58,343 nt of DNA from Chloroflexota bacterium (GCA_016190485.1 JACPQN010000024.1:1-58343); one strand, 5' to 3'; positions 15,817 to 24,781 are shown, numbered from the stretch's first letter. Translations and numbers: made by a program. The notes: a model not told the origin generated them from the letters alone.

Positions 15817-17315
15817 CGTCCGGGGAGGTAGCGCTGGCTCCAACGCCATCGCTGCCGCCTGCGCCCTCCGGCGACGCGCTCTGGCGGAGCGCCGCGGGCG
15901 GCGTGGTGCTGCTGGCCTTCCTCCTCCGCATGGTGAACCTGGGCGGCCAGAGCCTCTGGTACGACGAGGCCTTCAGCCTGCTCCTGGCCCGCCAGCCGCT
16001 GGGGGAGATCCCTGGCCGCACGGCGCTGGACACAATGCCGCCCCTCTTCTACTGGCTTCTCCACCTGTGGGGCGTCGGCCCGCCGGTAGACTTCTATCCC
16101 CGCTTCCTCTCGGTGCTGGCCGGGGTCCTCTCCGTGGCCCTGGTGTGGGCCGTGGCGCAGCGCCTGAGCGATGGGCCGGTGGCCGCGGCCGCTGCGCTCT
16201 ACACCGCGGTATCGCCCTATCACCTCTACTACAGCCAGGAGGTGCGGATGTACGCCCTGCTGGGGCTGTGGTCGTTGCTGGCGGTCTACGGCTTTCTTCG
16301 GGGTTGGCAGCGGGGGGAGGGGGCCGGATGGGCGCTCTACGGGGCAGGGACCGCGCTGGCGCTCTATACCCACGCGCTGGGATGGTTGCCCTCTGCCAGC
16401 CTGCTCTTCTGGGCTGTGCTTCAGGCGAGACGGCGGTCAGCTCGCCTACAGGCCCCCCTGCTGGCGCTGCTGGCTGGGCTGGCGCTGTACCTGCCCTGGA
16501 TGGTGGTGCTGGTGGGACAGACCCAGCAGGTGCTGGCTTCATTCTGGTACAGTCCCCCCAGTTTCCTGAGTCCCCTGGCCAGCTTCTATCTTTTCTTCGC
16601 CGGGACCTTTCCGGGTCCGGTTCTCTTACCCCTGGGCCTGGGGGCAGTGCTGCTGGCCCTGGCGCTGACGGCGGCCGCGGGGTTTAGGCGACGGGTAGCG
16701 TGGCTGGGCCTCCTCTGGGTCTGGGCGCTGTTGCCCCTGCTGGCGTTGCTGGCGGCCTCTCTGCTGCGGCCCCTCTACCTGGAGCGGGTGGCCCTGGGCG
16801 CGGCCTTCCCGGTGTATATCCTGCTGGGGTGGGCGACGCTGCGCACGCATCCCCGATGGTTGGGGTGGGCCCTGGGGGGCGTGCTGCTGGTGGTAGGCGC
16901 CTGGGGCCTGGGCCACTGGTACGGCGAGCCAGCCTACGGCAAACCGCCCCAGCGGGAGGCGGCGCAGGTCCTCCTGCGCCAGTGGCAGCCCGGGGAGCCG
17001 GTGCTGCACACCAGCGATGGTAGCCTGCTCCCCTTCCTGCTCTATGCGCCGGAGCTGCCTAACCGCCTGCTGCTGGGCGATCCGGAGTACTTCCAGCGGA
17101 CGGCGCGCGCCCGCTCCACCTACGAGGCTCTGGCTGTGTCGCCGCTGACGCCGGAAGAAGCGCTGGCGGGGGCGCAGCGCTTCTTCCTGGTAGTAGCGCT
17201 TGATCACAGCGTGGAGTACCAGCGCGCTGTGGCCGAAGCGTTTGACAGAGCGTACCGGCGCCTGGGAGAAGAGGATGTGCGCGGCATCATAGTGCGCACA
17301 TACCAGAAGCGGTAG
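15792..17315 (+). CDS. GT39/ArnT-like membrane glycosyltransferase (type Z, copy 2)
   Basis: The frame opens at GTG 15792, overlapping the previous gene by 25 nt; the true start may be slightly later. The first loop WYDEAFSLLLARQPLG and DTMPPLFYWLLHLW match the 12640 gene almost step for step, including YSQEVRMYALLGLWSLLAV. Paralogous GT39-type transferase of up to 507 residues, with many helices and a short soluble tail. Together with the 14203 gene it repeats the X-Z order seen earlier in the cluster. Confidence 0.75.
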   Translation: MDLSRGAIASGEVALAPTPSLPPAPSGDALWRSAAGGVVLLAFLLRMVNLGGQSLWYDEAFSLLLARQPLGEIPGRTALDTMPPLFYWLLHLWGVGPPVDFYPRFLSVLAGVLSVALVWAVAQRLSDGPVAAAAALYTAVSPYHLYYSQEVRMYALLGLWSLLAVYGFLRGWQRGEGAGWALYGAGTALALYTHALGWLPSASLLFWAVLQARRRSARLQAPLLALLAGLALYLPWMVVLVGQTQQVLASFWYSPPSFLSPLASFYLFFAGTFPGPVLLPLGLGAVLLALALTAAAGFRRRVAWLGLLWVWALLPLLALLAASLLRPLYLERVALGAAFPVYILLGWATLRTHPRWLGWALGGVLLVVGAWGLGHWYGEPAYGKPPQREAAQVLLRQWQPGEPVLHTSDGSLLPFLLYAPELPNRLLLGDPEYFQRTARARSTYEALAVSPLTPEEALAGAQRFFLVVALDHSVEYQRAVAEAFDRAYRRLGEEDVRGIIVRTYQKR

Positions 17316-17353
17316 TCTTGAAGTTGTGCGTGTCCGATGAGGGATGACTGAAC

Positions 17354-18589
17354 GTGCCCCAGCCTGAGTACCGCCTGCCCCAAGTGGTAGTCCAGTCCGC
17401 TTGGCGAGGGCTGCTCCTGGGGGGAGCTGCTGCTTCCTTCCGGCGCGCCTTGGCCGCGGCGGCAATGGCGTTTCTGGCGTCCCGGGCGGTGATCCTGGCT
17501 GCGGTGTGGATAGCCCCGGCCGTTCTCCCGGAGCAAGTCATCCTCAGAACGCCAGAATACTTCGTTGAAACCGGCACTCCCAGGATCATCGACTCCCTGG
17601 TTCGATGGGATGGCATTCACTACCTGGATGTGGCGCAAAGGGGTTACCGGATCGACCCCGATCACCGATTGATCTCTACCCGCTGGCCTCTTTATCCCGG
17701 GCTCATGCGAGTCCTGGGTGGCTGGGCAGGAGCGGACGGCCTGGTCTACGCGGGCGTGGCCCTGTCGAATCTGGCCCTGTTCCTATCCCTGGCACTCCTA
17801 TTCCGCAGCGTAGAGGAGCAGTACGGCAGGGAAGTGGCCTACCGCAGCATCTGGTACCTAGCCGTGTTCCCTGGGGCCTTCTTCTATAGCGCCCTCTACG
17901 CGGAAGCCTTACTGGTTCTGTTTAGTGTCCTGACCCTGGAGCTGCTGCGCCGGCGCCGCTGGCCGCTGGCGGGTGGGATGGGCTTCCTGGCCGCCCTCGC
18001 TCGCGGCCAGGGAGTCCTCCTCGTAGCGCCCCTGCTGGTCGAAGGAGTAAGGGCTTACGGTTTCTCCCCGCGGCGTCTGTGGCGACCCGCGCTGGCCGGA
18101 GCGCTCACCGGGGGTGGATTTTTCTTCTTTTTGGGCCTGCTCTGGGTCAGCGTGGGAGACCCCCTGGCTTTCATTCGCCCCCTCCAGCTCTGGGACCAGG
18201 CGTGGACGCCAGTGCTGGAGCGCCCACCGGAAGCCGTGGGGTCTGCGCTATCTTACTACTTCACTCCGCAGGATGGCATCAAATACGGTGGGGCGTGGAT
18301 TGGAGCGGCCGCGAGCCTGCTCTTCGTCGCTGCGACCGCATGGCTGTTGAGGAGAGGCCAGTATACTGAAGGGGTCTTTTGTCTGGCGACGCTAGCCTAT
18401 TTTCTGAGCCTGACCCTGCCTGTAGGAACGGGCACCATGATCCGCTACCTGGCGCCGATAGTCCCGGCCTACGTCGCCTTCGGAGTTTGGGGCGAGCATA
18501 AAGTCTTTCATTATGGCTACAGCATCGTGTCTACGGTGCTGCTGTTCCTGGCGGCGATGCTTTACACGCAGCGATACTGGGTAGGGTGA
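17354..18589 (+). CDS. PIG-V-like mannosyltransferase-type membrane protein
   Basis: A 411-residue polytopic protein starting at GTG 17354. The stretch RWDGIHYLDVAQRGY, followed by STRWPLYPGLMRVLGG, is the typical signature of bacterial relatives of the PIG-V (GPI mannosyltransferase 2) family. SALYAEALLVLFSVLTLELLRR also matches the family's F-Y-E-x-L region. Bacterial members are presumed lipid-linked mannosyltransferases. A 38-nt gap separates it from the previous gene and its TGA overlaps the GTG start of the next one. Confidence 0.72.
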   Translation: MPQPEYRLPQVVVQSAWRGLLLGGAAASFRRALAAAAMAFLASRAVILAAVWIAPAVLPEQVILRTPEYFVETGTPRIIDSLVRWDGIHYLDVAQRGYRIDPDHRLISTRWPLYPGLMRVLGGWAGADGLVYAGVALSNLALFLSLALLFRSVEEQYGREVAYRSIWYLAVFPGAFFYSALYAEALLVLFSVLTLELLRRRRWPLAGGMGFLAALARGQGVLLVAPLLVEGVRAYGFSPRRLWRPALAGALTGGGFFFFLGLLWVSVGDPLAFIRPLQLWDQAWTPVLERPPEAVGSALSYYFTPQDGIKYGGAWIGAAASLLFVAATAWLLRRGQYTEGVFCLATLAYFLSLTLPVGTGTMIRYLAPIVPAYVAFGVWGEHKVFHYGYSIVSTVLLFLAAMLYTQRYWVG

Positions 18590-20073
18590 CATCACCCGGG
18601 CTCCTCGCGAAGCAGGTGGCGCTGATGGCAGCCGGGATGCTGATGCTGGACGCAGCGCTGTATCTCCTTTCTGGCTGGGTGGTCAGCGGTGGTCTGGGCT
18701 TCCCTCTGGACGACTCCTGGATCCACCAGACGCTGGCCCGGAGCCTGGCGGCCTCCGGCCAGCTCGCGGTCAACCCCGGCGAACCGGTGGCGGCGTCTAC
18801 ATCGCTGCTCTGGACCCTCCTCCTCGCGGTGGGCTATCTCCTGGGTCTCGCACCCTTGCTGTGGGCTTATCTCCTAGGCTTGGCCTCGCTCGTCTTGCTA
18901 GCCTGGGAGACGCTGCGGCTGGGCCGAGCGCTGCTGCCCCAGGCGTCTCCAACACCCTGGCTTGCGGGCCTGCTGGTGCTCTTGGAGTGGCACCTGGTGT
19001 GGGCAGCCTTCTCAGGGATGGAGACCCTCCTCTTTGCGGCGCTGACGGTGGGCGCGCTGCGGGAATACGCGCAGCGTGGCCTCGACCGGCCCTGGTGGCT
19101 GGGGGTCTGGCTCGGTCTGGCCACCCTGACCCGTCCGGAAGGGCTGGCGCTGGGGCTGCTGGTGGCCGGCTGGGAGCTGGTGGTGAAGCGAGGGCGGCGT
19201 TGGGCCTCACTGGCGCCAGTGGGCCTTGCCCTGGGCGCGGTGCTGTTGCCGGGCGCACTGGCGAACCTAGCGTTGAGTGGGGGGCCGCTGCCTGCCACCT
19301 TTTTGGCCAAGCACGCCGCCTACGGCGTGGAGCGGGATCTCCTCTCCTGGGCCGGGTACCTGGGCGGGGCGCTGCTCACCCTGGCCCGGGGACCACTCCT
19401 CCTGGCTTACCCTGGCGTGGCCTACGGCCTGGCCCGGCGGTTCCCCGGCCTGGCCCCGGCCTGGCCGCTGCCGCTCCTCTGGGGGGTGGTGCTGCTGTTG
19501 CTCTACATGGTGTGGTTGCCGGCGCTGTACCATCACGGTCGGTATCTCTTTGCCGTCATTCCGCTGGTGGGCCTCTACGGATTGGAGGGCGCACGCCTGC
19601 TCCTGGAGCGGCTGCCCTTCCGGTTGCTGCCCAGGGCGACCCTCGTCATCGCCGGAGCCCTCCTCCTGGTCTCGTGGGTCCGGGGTGCGCAGGTCTACGG
19701 GCAGAACGTGCGCACCATCGCCCAGCAGCAGGTGCAGGCCGCGCTCTGGCTGCAGTCGCATACGCCGTCCAATGCGGTGGTGGCCACCCACGACATTGGG
19801 GCGGTCAGCTACTTCTCTGGACGGCGGCTGGTAGACATCGCAGGGCTGGCCAGTCCGGAGCTGGTCACCGCGCCCCGGGACGTGAAGCGCATCCTGGTGG
19901 TGCTGGAAGCGAAGGAGGTGACGCATGTGGCCCTCTTGCCCGGATGGTTGCCACAGCTCTACGAGCGGCTACGGAACACTCCGGGGGCTGAGGTGGCCTG
20001 GCGGGCGCCTCCTGAGGATGAAACAAATGGAGGCATTGGTACGTTTGAGGTGTTGCGGTTCATGCGTAACTAG
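18586..20073 (+). CDS. GT-C-type polytopic membrane protein (last of array)
   Basis: GTG 18586 overlaps the stop of the previous gene (GTGA), giving 495 residues. After the first helix comes FPLDDSWIHQTLARSLAASGQLAVNPGEP, then TSLLWTLLLAVGYLLG; the DDSW-Q-RS arrangement is common in Chloroflexota and actinobacterial membrane glycosyltransferases. FSGMETLLFAALTVGALREYA and TRPEGLALGLLVAGWE follow. The C-terminus has a small soluble domain (VATHDIGAVSYFSGRRLVDIAGL) typical of these proteins. It closes the operon; the pilus genes start after a new promoter. Confidence 0.68.
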   Translation: MTSPGLLAKQVALMAAGMLMLDAALYLLSGWVVSGGLGFPLDDSWIHQTLARSLAASGQLAVNPGEPVAASTSLLWTLLLAVGYLLGLAPLLWAYLLGLASLVLLAWETLRLGRALLPQASPTPWLAGLLVLLEWHLVWAAFSGMETLLFAALTVGALREYAQRGLDRPWWLGVWLGLATLTRPEGLALGLLVAGWELVVKRGRRWASLAPVGLALGAVLLPGALANLALSGGPLPATFLAKHAAYGVERDLLSWAGYLGGALLTLARGPLLLAYPGVAYGLARRFPGLAPAWPLPLLWGVVLLLLYMVWLPALYHHGRYLFAVIPLVGLYGLEGARLLLERLPFRLLPRATLVIAGALLLVSWVRGAQVYGQNVRTIAQQQVQAALWLQSHTPSNAVVATHDIGAVSYFSGRRLVDIAGLASPELVTAPRDVKRILVVLEAKEVTHVALLPGWLPQLYERLRNTPGAEVAWRAPPEDETNGGIGTFEVLRFMRN

Positions 20074-20092
20074 GCGGAGTGATGAAGATCAC

Positions 20093-20120
20093 TTGACACG
20101 CGCCTGAGCCGGGTTACAAT
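20093..20120 (+). promoter_or_regulatory. Promoter of the flp pilin genes
   Basis: TTGACA (20093-20098), a 16-nt spacer and TACAAT (20115-20120). It lies about 120 nt upstream of the first pilin start and downstream of the glycosyltransferase operon. Confidence 0.65.
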
Positions 20121-20238
20121 GGGCGCGAGAGATGGAGTGACGTTGTGGGCACGCGTTTCTGTTTATCCAGCGAGTTGATCCTCGGATTGCCTGCACGCTT
20201 CTCCCGTCTCTACATGGACGGAAAGGAGGCAATGAGGC

Positions 20239-20388
20239 GTGCAGAAGTGGCTAGTGCGTGAGGAAGGTCAAGGCCTGGTCGAGTACGGCTTGATTATCTT
20301 CCTCGTGGCCATCGTGGTCATCGCGATTCTGGTCCTGTTAGGGCCGCAGATCGGCAGCATCTTCAGCGGCATTACGTCGTCCATCTAA
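20239..20388 (+). CDS. flp: Flp-type pilin 1
   Basis: This 49-residue gene is absent from the ORF track because of its length. It starts at GTG 20239, 9 nt after AAAGGAGG; a nearer ATG at 20232 is too close and out of frame. The product has a 10-residue leader ending in Gly (MQKWLVREEG), then QGLVEYGLII with Glu at +5 and Tyr at +6, the class IVb Flp signature. A hydrophobic helix (FLVAIVVIAILVLLG) and a short tail (PQIGSIFSGITSSI) follow. It would be cut by a TadV-type prepilin peptidase, not seen here, and assembled by the CpaF/TadB/TadC machine encoded downstream. Confidence 0.88.
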   Translation: MQKWLVREEGQGLVEYGLIIFLVAIVVIAILVLLGPQIGSIFSGITSSI

Positions 20389-20508
20389 AGGTGCTGGCGA
20401 GACCCAGAAAGCACGGCAAGGAGCTGATTCGTCGGCTCCTTGCTGTGCTTTCATTAGCAGTTGGCGGATGTAGCTGTGAAGAGCAGGCGACAGAAAGGTT
20501 GACGATCC

Positions 20509-20703
20509 TTGAGCAGGTCAAGACTGTTCCCCGGAGGGGCGACCTACGACCGGCTGGTCAACGAGTGGCGCTGCGCTTCGGGTCAGGGGATGATCGAGTA
20601 CGGGCTCCTGATCTTTCTCGCCAGCGTGATCGTTATTGCTATCCTGATCATACTAGGGCCACAGACGGGGAGCATTTTCAGCACAGTGTCCAATACTATC
20701 TAG
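20509..20703 (+). CDS. flp: Flp-type pilin 2 with long leader
   Basis: A second pilin, 64 residues if started at TTG 20509. The mature part QGMIEYGLLIFLASVIVIAILIILGPQTGSIFS is closely similar to pilin 1, with Glu at +5 and Tyr at +6. The leader is about 25 residues, much longer than pilin 1's 10, and contains a Cys (NEWRCASG). Either the real start lies further in at a non-standard codon or the leader is truly extended. It may be a minor pilin or a duplicate. It sits 120 nt after pilin 1 with no clear promoter of its own. Confidence 0.75.
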   Translation: MSRSRLFPGGATYDRLVNEWRCASGQGMIEYGLLIFLASVIVIAILIILGPQTGSIFSTVSNTI

Positions 20704-21143
20704 TACCTACTATCATAAATCAGCGTCACAAAGCCTAGCCCAATCCCGCTCACCCTTCGACAAGCTCAGGGTGAGCCGCTCATGGTTCCCTTCGGCGGGC
20801 GCAGGGTAAACTAGGCTCGCCACGAGCGGCTGATTATAACGCTCTTTTCCGAAAGTAGGTGCTAGTGTGGTGTCTTCGAAGTTCGTTGACAAAGCCTGGC
20901 CGGACTGTCGTTGCGAGCCCGACGAAGGAGGGCGTGGCAATCTGGGGGTGGGAAGCCGGCCATGCCCCCACCCCGGATTGCGGAGCTTGTCCTGAGCCTG
21001 CCGAAGGGTCGCCTCTGGCTTCTCGCAATGACATTCGGGGCGTTCTTCGGGGACACCACACTAGGCATGGGGATCGTGTAAGGGTCCCCTCTCCGTTGGC
21101 GTCACTGAGGGTCGTGTGAAGGGATCGCCGCCCCACCCTTCGC
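20704..21143. other. Repeat-rich intergenic region before cpaB
   Basis: No convincing gene. It holds a copy of the short interspersed repeat (about 20753-20772), one arm of a 57-bp inverted repeat pair (20773-20829), and a second repeat cluster near 20900-21035 that includes AATCTGGGGG and GCTTGTCCTGAGCCTG. The small ORFs in the track are repeat-derived. Confidence 0.7.
20773..20829 (+). repeat. 57-bp repeat, left copy (inverted partner at 23594-23650)
   Basis: Core CATGGTTCCCTTCGGCGGGC, then CAGGGTAAACTAGGCTC. The copy at 23594-23650 is the reverse complement with about 5 mismatches in 57. Together they bracket cpaB and cpaF. Confidence 0.85.
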
Positions 21144-21172
21144 TTGACCCCTTGGGTCACCACTTGTAGAAT
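21144..21172 (+). promoter_or_regulatory. Promoter of the cpaB operon
   Basis: TTGACC (21144-21149), a 17-nt spacer and TAGAAT (21167-21172), about 50 nt upstream of cpaB. Confidence 0.6.
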
Positions 21173-21224
21173 GAGGCTGGGTTGACGTAACCTTCTGCGA
21201 CCACCAGTAGAGGAGCGGCTCCAC

Positions 21225-22043
21225 ATGGGACGCAAGCGTGGCGGCACAATGCTCATGGCCTTCGGCGTAGTGCTCGCGCTCCTCGCCGGGGGCATCGTGT
21301 TTTTTATCGCCTCTACCGCCACTGCGCCGGCCGCACCCATCCCGACCAAAGAGGTGGTGGTAGCCCGGGCCGACATCTCAGAGCGGACTATCATCACCGA
21401 GACCCAGGTTCAAGTGGTCAAGATGCCCGAAGAGGTCATCCCTCCGGGGGCAGTCTTGAAGCTGGAAGAGGTGGTGGGCAAGTTCGCCAAGGAGAAGATT
21501 CGGGCCCGCACGCCCGTCCTGGGTAATCACCTGGCCACCACGGGCAAGCCGGGAGAGGTCCCGCCTACCACGCAGCCCGCGCCCGCGGCCGCGGCCGGGC
21601 CGGGCATCGGCGGCGCCAAACCGGCGCCTGCCAAGCTGGTGGACGCCGCGTTCACCCTAGACCGGGGCCGGGTGATGGTGGCCGTGGACTACCCAGAAGC
21701 CGCCAAGCTGGTCAGCGCCGGCATCCTGCGGCCGGGCGACAAGGTGGACATCTATGTCAAGACGGCGGGGGTGGCCGGCGACCAGATCGCTCTCATCTTC
21801 TCCAATATGGAGATCAAAGCCATCGGTGACCTCAGCCAGACGGAAGAGGCCAAAGCCGCCAGCAGCACCCTGATCTTTGTGGTCACGCCCCAGGAGGCGG
21901 TGGTGCTGAAGTTCCTGGAGAACCTCAACCCCTTCTTCCTGCTGCGGGCGGCGGGGGATGAGCAGGTACTGCGGACTGACTTGGTCACCATGGACTACAT
22001 CGTCGCTCGCTTCGGCTTGCAGCGGCCCGTGGGTGGGCGCTAG
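21225..22043 (+). CDS. cpaB: Flp pilus assembly protein CpaB
   Basis: A 272-residue protein with a short cytoplasmic start, one transmembrane helix (MLMAFGVVLALLAGGIVFFIAS) and a SAF/RcpC-type external domain. KEVVVARADISERTIITETQVQVVKMPEEVIPPGAV is the SAF part, and VMVAVDYPEAAKLVSAGILRPGDKVDIY the RcpC part. A Pro/Ala-rich linker (near residues 106-130) joins them. CpaB is the periplasmic or external assembly factor of Flp pili. It is transcribed from its own promoter ahead of cpaF. In a cell without an outer membrane its usual secretin partner is not needed. Confidence 0.88.
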   Translation: MGRKRGGTMLMAFGVVLALLAGGIVFFIASTATAPAAPIPTKEVVVARADISERTIITETQVQVVKMPEEVIPPGAVLKLEEVVGKFAKEKIRARTPVLGNHLATTGKPGEVPPTTQPAPAAAAGPGIGGAKPAPAKLVDAAFTLDRGRVMVAVDYPEAAKLVSAGILRPGDKVDIYVKTAGVAGDQIALIFSNMEIKAIGDLSQTEEAKAASSTLIFVVTPQEAVVLKFLENLNPFFLLRAAGDEQVLRTDLVTMDYIVARFGLQRPVGGR

Positions 22044-22100
22044 CCCCGCTTCGATGCTCAACGCGGCCGTGGCCGCGTGTTATGCCGGAAGGAGGAAGCC

Positions 22101-23576
22101 ATGTCCCTGCTGAGACGGTTGGAAGGGCGAGGAGCTGCGCCCAGCGGACGCCCGGGCGAGGAGGGCGCTGAAGCGCCCGAGGCCCCACCGGAGCGGCCGG
22201 CCGCGCCACCGCCCCCACCCGCGTCACCGCCCCCACCCGAACGCCGCGGCCTTATGGCCACGCCGGCCGTAGCCACGGCCGAGGTGGGGGCGCCGCGCGG
22301 CTCCAAGGCCTGGATCCGGGAGCTGAAGGGCCGCGTTCAGGGCCGCCTCATCAAAGAGCTGGACCCCAAGCTGGATGTAAACGATAAAGATAAGGTGCGC
22401 CAGGTGGTCCAGCAGCTCTTCGACAAGATCATGGAGGAGGAGAACACGCTCCTTCCGCGCGCGGAGCGGATCAACCTGTTCGATGCGTTGCTGGCGGAGA
22501 TCATCGGCTTCGGCCCCATTCAGCCCCTGCTGGATGACGAGAGCGTCTCCGAGGTGATGGTCAACGGACCCAACCGGGTCTTCTGCGAGCGCAAGGGCAA
22601 GCTGGAGTTGACGGACATCAAGTTCGATGACGAGGCCCACGCGCGCCGGATCATTGAGCGCATTGTGTCTCCCCTGGGCCGGCGCTGCGATGAGAGCTCG
22701 CCCCTGGTGGACGCCCGCCTTCCCGACGGCTCCCGCGTCAACGCGATCATCCCCCCTCTGGCCCTGGATGGCGCCACCATCACCATCCGGAAGTTCTCCA
22801 AAAAGCCCCTCTCGGTGGACGATCTGATCCGCTTTGGCAGCCTCACCCCGGAGCTGGCGGAGTTTCTGCAGGCCTGCGTGGTCGCCCGGTTCAACATCGT
22901 GGTGTCCGGCGGCACCGGCTCCGGTAAGACGACGCTGCTCAACGTCCTTTCCTCCTTTATCCCGGAGGACGAACGCATCATCACCATAGAAGACGCCGCG
23001 GAGCTCCAGCTCCAGCAGATCCACTGGGTCCGCCTGGAGAGCCGCAAGGCCAACATCGAGGGCAAGGGAGCCGTTACCATCCGGGACCTGGTGATGAACA
23101 CCCTCCGGATGCGCCCCGACCGCATCGTCGTGGGCGAGTGCCGCGGCGGTGAAGCGCTGGACATGATCCAGGCTATGAACACCGGCCACGACGGTTCCCT
23201 GACCACGCTGCATGCCAACACCCCCAAGGACGCCCTTGGCCGTCTGGAGGTGCTGGTGCTCATGGCGGGCATGGACCTGCCGGTGCGGGCTATCCGGCAA
23301 CAGGTCGCCTCCGCCCTGCAGCTCATCGTGCAACAGGAGCGTCTGCGAGACGGCAGCCGGCGTGTCACCTACGTGACAGAGGTGCAGGGCATGGAGGGCG
23401 ACACCGTGGTCCTGCAGGACATCTTCCTCTATGAGCAGACGGGCATCGACTCCAATGGGAAGATCATCGGTCACGTGCGGCCCACCGGCCTGCGCCCGAA
23501 GTATATGCAAAAGATCACCGACGCCGGCATCCAGCTCCCGGCCAACATCTTCGGCGGTCAGCCAAGCCGCGGCTAG
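22101..23576 (+). CDS. cpaF: Tad/Flp pilus assembly ATPase CpaF
   Basis: ATG 22101 is chosen over the upstream ORF start because AAGGAGG lies 8 nt before it; this gives 491 residues. An N-terminal Pro/Ala-rich region of about 55 residues is followed by the secretion ATPase core: Walker A VSGGTGSGKTTLLNVL, Asp box region, Walker B region RPDRIVVGECRGGEALDMIQAM and the His box TGHDGSLTTLHAN. It is the motor for pilus assembly at the inner face of the membrane, working with TadB and TadC. It lies 57 nt after cpaB. Confidence 0.95.
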   Translation: MSLLRRLEGRGAAPSGRPGEEGAEAPEAPPERPAAPPPPPASPPPPERRGLMATPAVATAEVGAPRGSKAWIRELKGRVQGRLIKELDPKLDVNDKDKVRQVVQQLFDKIMEEENTLLPRAERINLFDALLAEIIGFGPIQPLLDDESVSEVMVNGPNRVFCERKGKLELTDIKFDDEAHARRIIERIVSPLGRRCDESSPLVDARLPDGSRVNAIIPPLALDGATITIRKFSKKPLSVDDLIRFGSLTPELAEFLQACVVARFNIVVSGGTGSGKTTLLNVLSSFIPEDERIITIEDAAELQLQQIHWVRLESRKANIEGKGAVTIRDLVMNTLRMRPDRIVVGECRGGEALDMIQAMNTGHDGSLTTLHANTPKDALGRLEVLVLMAGMDLPVRAIRQQVASALQLIVQQERLRDGSRRVTYVTEVQGMEGDTVVLQDIFLYEQTGIDSNGKIIGHVRPTGLRPKYMQKITDAGIQLPANIFGGQPSRG

Positions 23577-23593
23577 CGGACGCTGGTAAAGAA

Positions 23594-23650
23594 CCGCTCA
23601 TGGTGAGCCTAGTTTACCCTGAGCCCGCCGAAGGGAACCATGAGCCGCTG
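23594..23650 (-). repeat. 57-bp repeat, right copy (inverted partner at 20773-20829)
   Basis: Reverse-complement copy of the left repeat, placed in the cpaF-tadB gap and followed by a further short repeat (CCTTCGACAGGCTCAGGAC, about 23653-23671). Confidence 0.85.
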
Positions 23651-23749
23651 GTCCTTCGACAGGCTCAGGACGAGCGGAACTACATGTTTCTACAGCCTGC
23701 TCGGAGGCGTTTGCCGCGGGTACCGCGCTGACCCACAGGGAGCACGCCC

Positions 23750-24748
23750 ATGGTTATCCCAATCCTCCTGGGGCTGGCCGTTGTGGTGGGGATCATCCTG
23801 CTCTTTGTGGGGATCATGCAGACCCTGGAGCAGTCCTCGGAGTTTGAGCAGCGGCTGGACACCGTCATGGGCCGCCAGCGCCCGGCGGACACCAAGGCCC
23901 TGGAGGCGGGTGGCCAGGGCGGCGCTACCACCGGGCAAGCGGTGGCCGCCGCGGTGGAAAAGGCCCTGATCAAGCGGGGCTACGGCACCAATGTCCAGGA
24001 GAGCCTCTCCCGAGCAGACCTGAAGTTCACCGTCGGCGAGTACATGGTGCTGCGCTTCGTGACGGCGCTCCTGGGCGCAGGGCTGGGCTACATCGCCGGT
24101 CTCACCAATTCCCTCATTCAGGGTGTGCCTCTTCCCTTTGCCGTGGCGGGGCTGTTCATCGGCTACATGGCGCCCCGCTACTGGGTGGGCAACCGGGCTT
24201 CGGGGCGCCTCGCCGCCTTTAACTCCCAGCTCCCCGAAACCGTCAACCTCCTGTCCAACGCCCTGCGCTCCGGCAACAGCATCGCCCAGGCCATGGCCCT
24301 GGCCTCCCGGGAGGCGCCCTATCCCACCAACGGGGAGTTCGCCCGGGTGGTGGCGGAGATGAGCCTGGGCGTTCCCCCGGAGCAGGCGCTGAGTAACCTG
24401 ATGCGTCGCGTCCCCAGCGGAGACCTGGACCTGATGATCACCGCGGTGAACGTGTCCGCCGAGGTGGGCGGCAACCTTGCCGAGGTGCTGGAGAAGATCG
24501 GCGAGACCATACGGCAGCGCATCCGCCTCAAGGGCGACATAGAAACGCTCACCGCCCAGCAGCAGGGCGCCGGCTACATCGTCAGCATCCTGCCCCTGCT
24601 CATTGGCATCGTCCTCTTTCTGCTGAACGGCAAATACATGAAGCCCATGTTCAGTGGCTTTCCCTACCTGTGCTTGCCCATCTGCGCCGGGCTGATGATC
24701 TTCATCGGCTTCTTGGCCATGAAAAAGATCACCGACATTAAAGTCTAG
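23750..24748 (+). CDS. tadB: Tad pilus assembly membrane protein TadB
   Basis: A 332-residue integral membrane protein of the type II secretion F (GspF/TadB) family. One N-terminal helix (PILLGLAVVVGIILLFVGIM) and central and C-terminal helices surround the cytoplasmic T2SSF domain. That domain is seen in FNSQLPETVNLLSNALRSGNSIAQAMALASRE and the GGNLAEVLEKIGETIRQR motif. It forms the membrane platform with TadC. It is separated from cpaF by 173 nt that contain repeats, so it may be less tightly coupled than usual. Confidence 0.9.
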   Translation: MVIPILLGLAVVVGIILLFVGIMQTLEQSSEFEQRLDTVMGRQRPADTKALEAGGQGGATTGQAVAAAVEKALIKRGYGTNVQESLSRADLKFTVGEYMVLRFVTALLGAGLGYIAGLTNSLIQGVPLPFAVAGLFIGYMAPRYWVGNRASGRLAAFNSQLPETVNLLSNALRSGNSIAQAMALASREAPYPTNGEFARVVAEMSLGVPPEQALSNLMRRVPSGDLDLMITAVNVSAEVGGNLAEVLEKIGETIRQRIRLKGDIETLTAQQQGAGYIVSILPLLIGIVLFLLNGKYMKPMFSGFPYLCLPICAGLMIFIGFLAMKKITDIKV

Positions 24749-24781
24749 CCCGGGGCGCTGGCGCACCCGCGGAGGTGAATT

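Noticed and set aside
22224-23510. 428-residue ORF antisense to cpaF
   Set aside because: Shadow of the highly conserved cpaF coding sequence.
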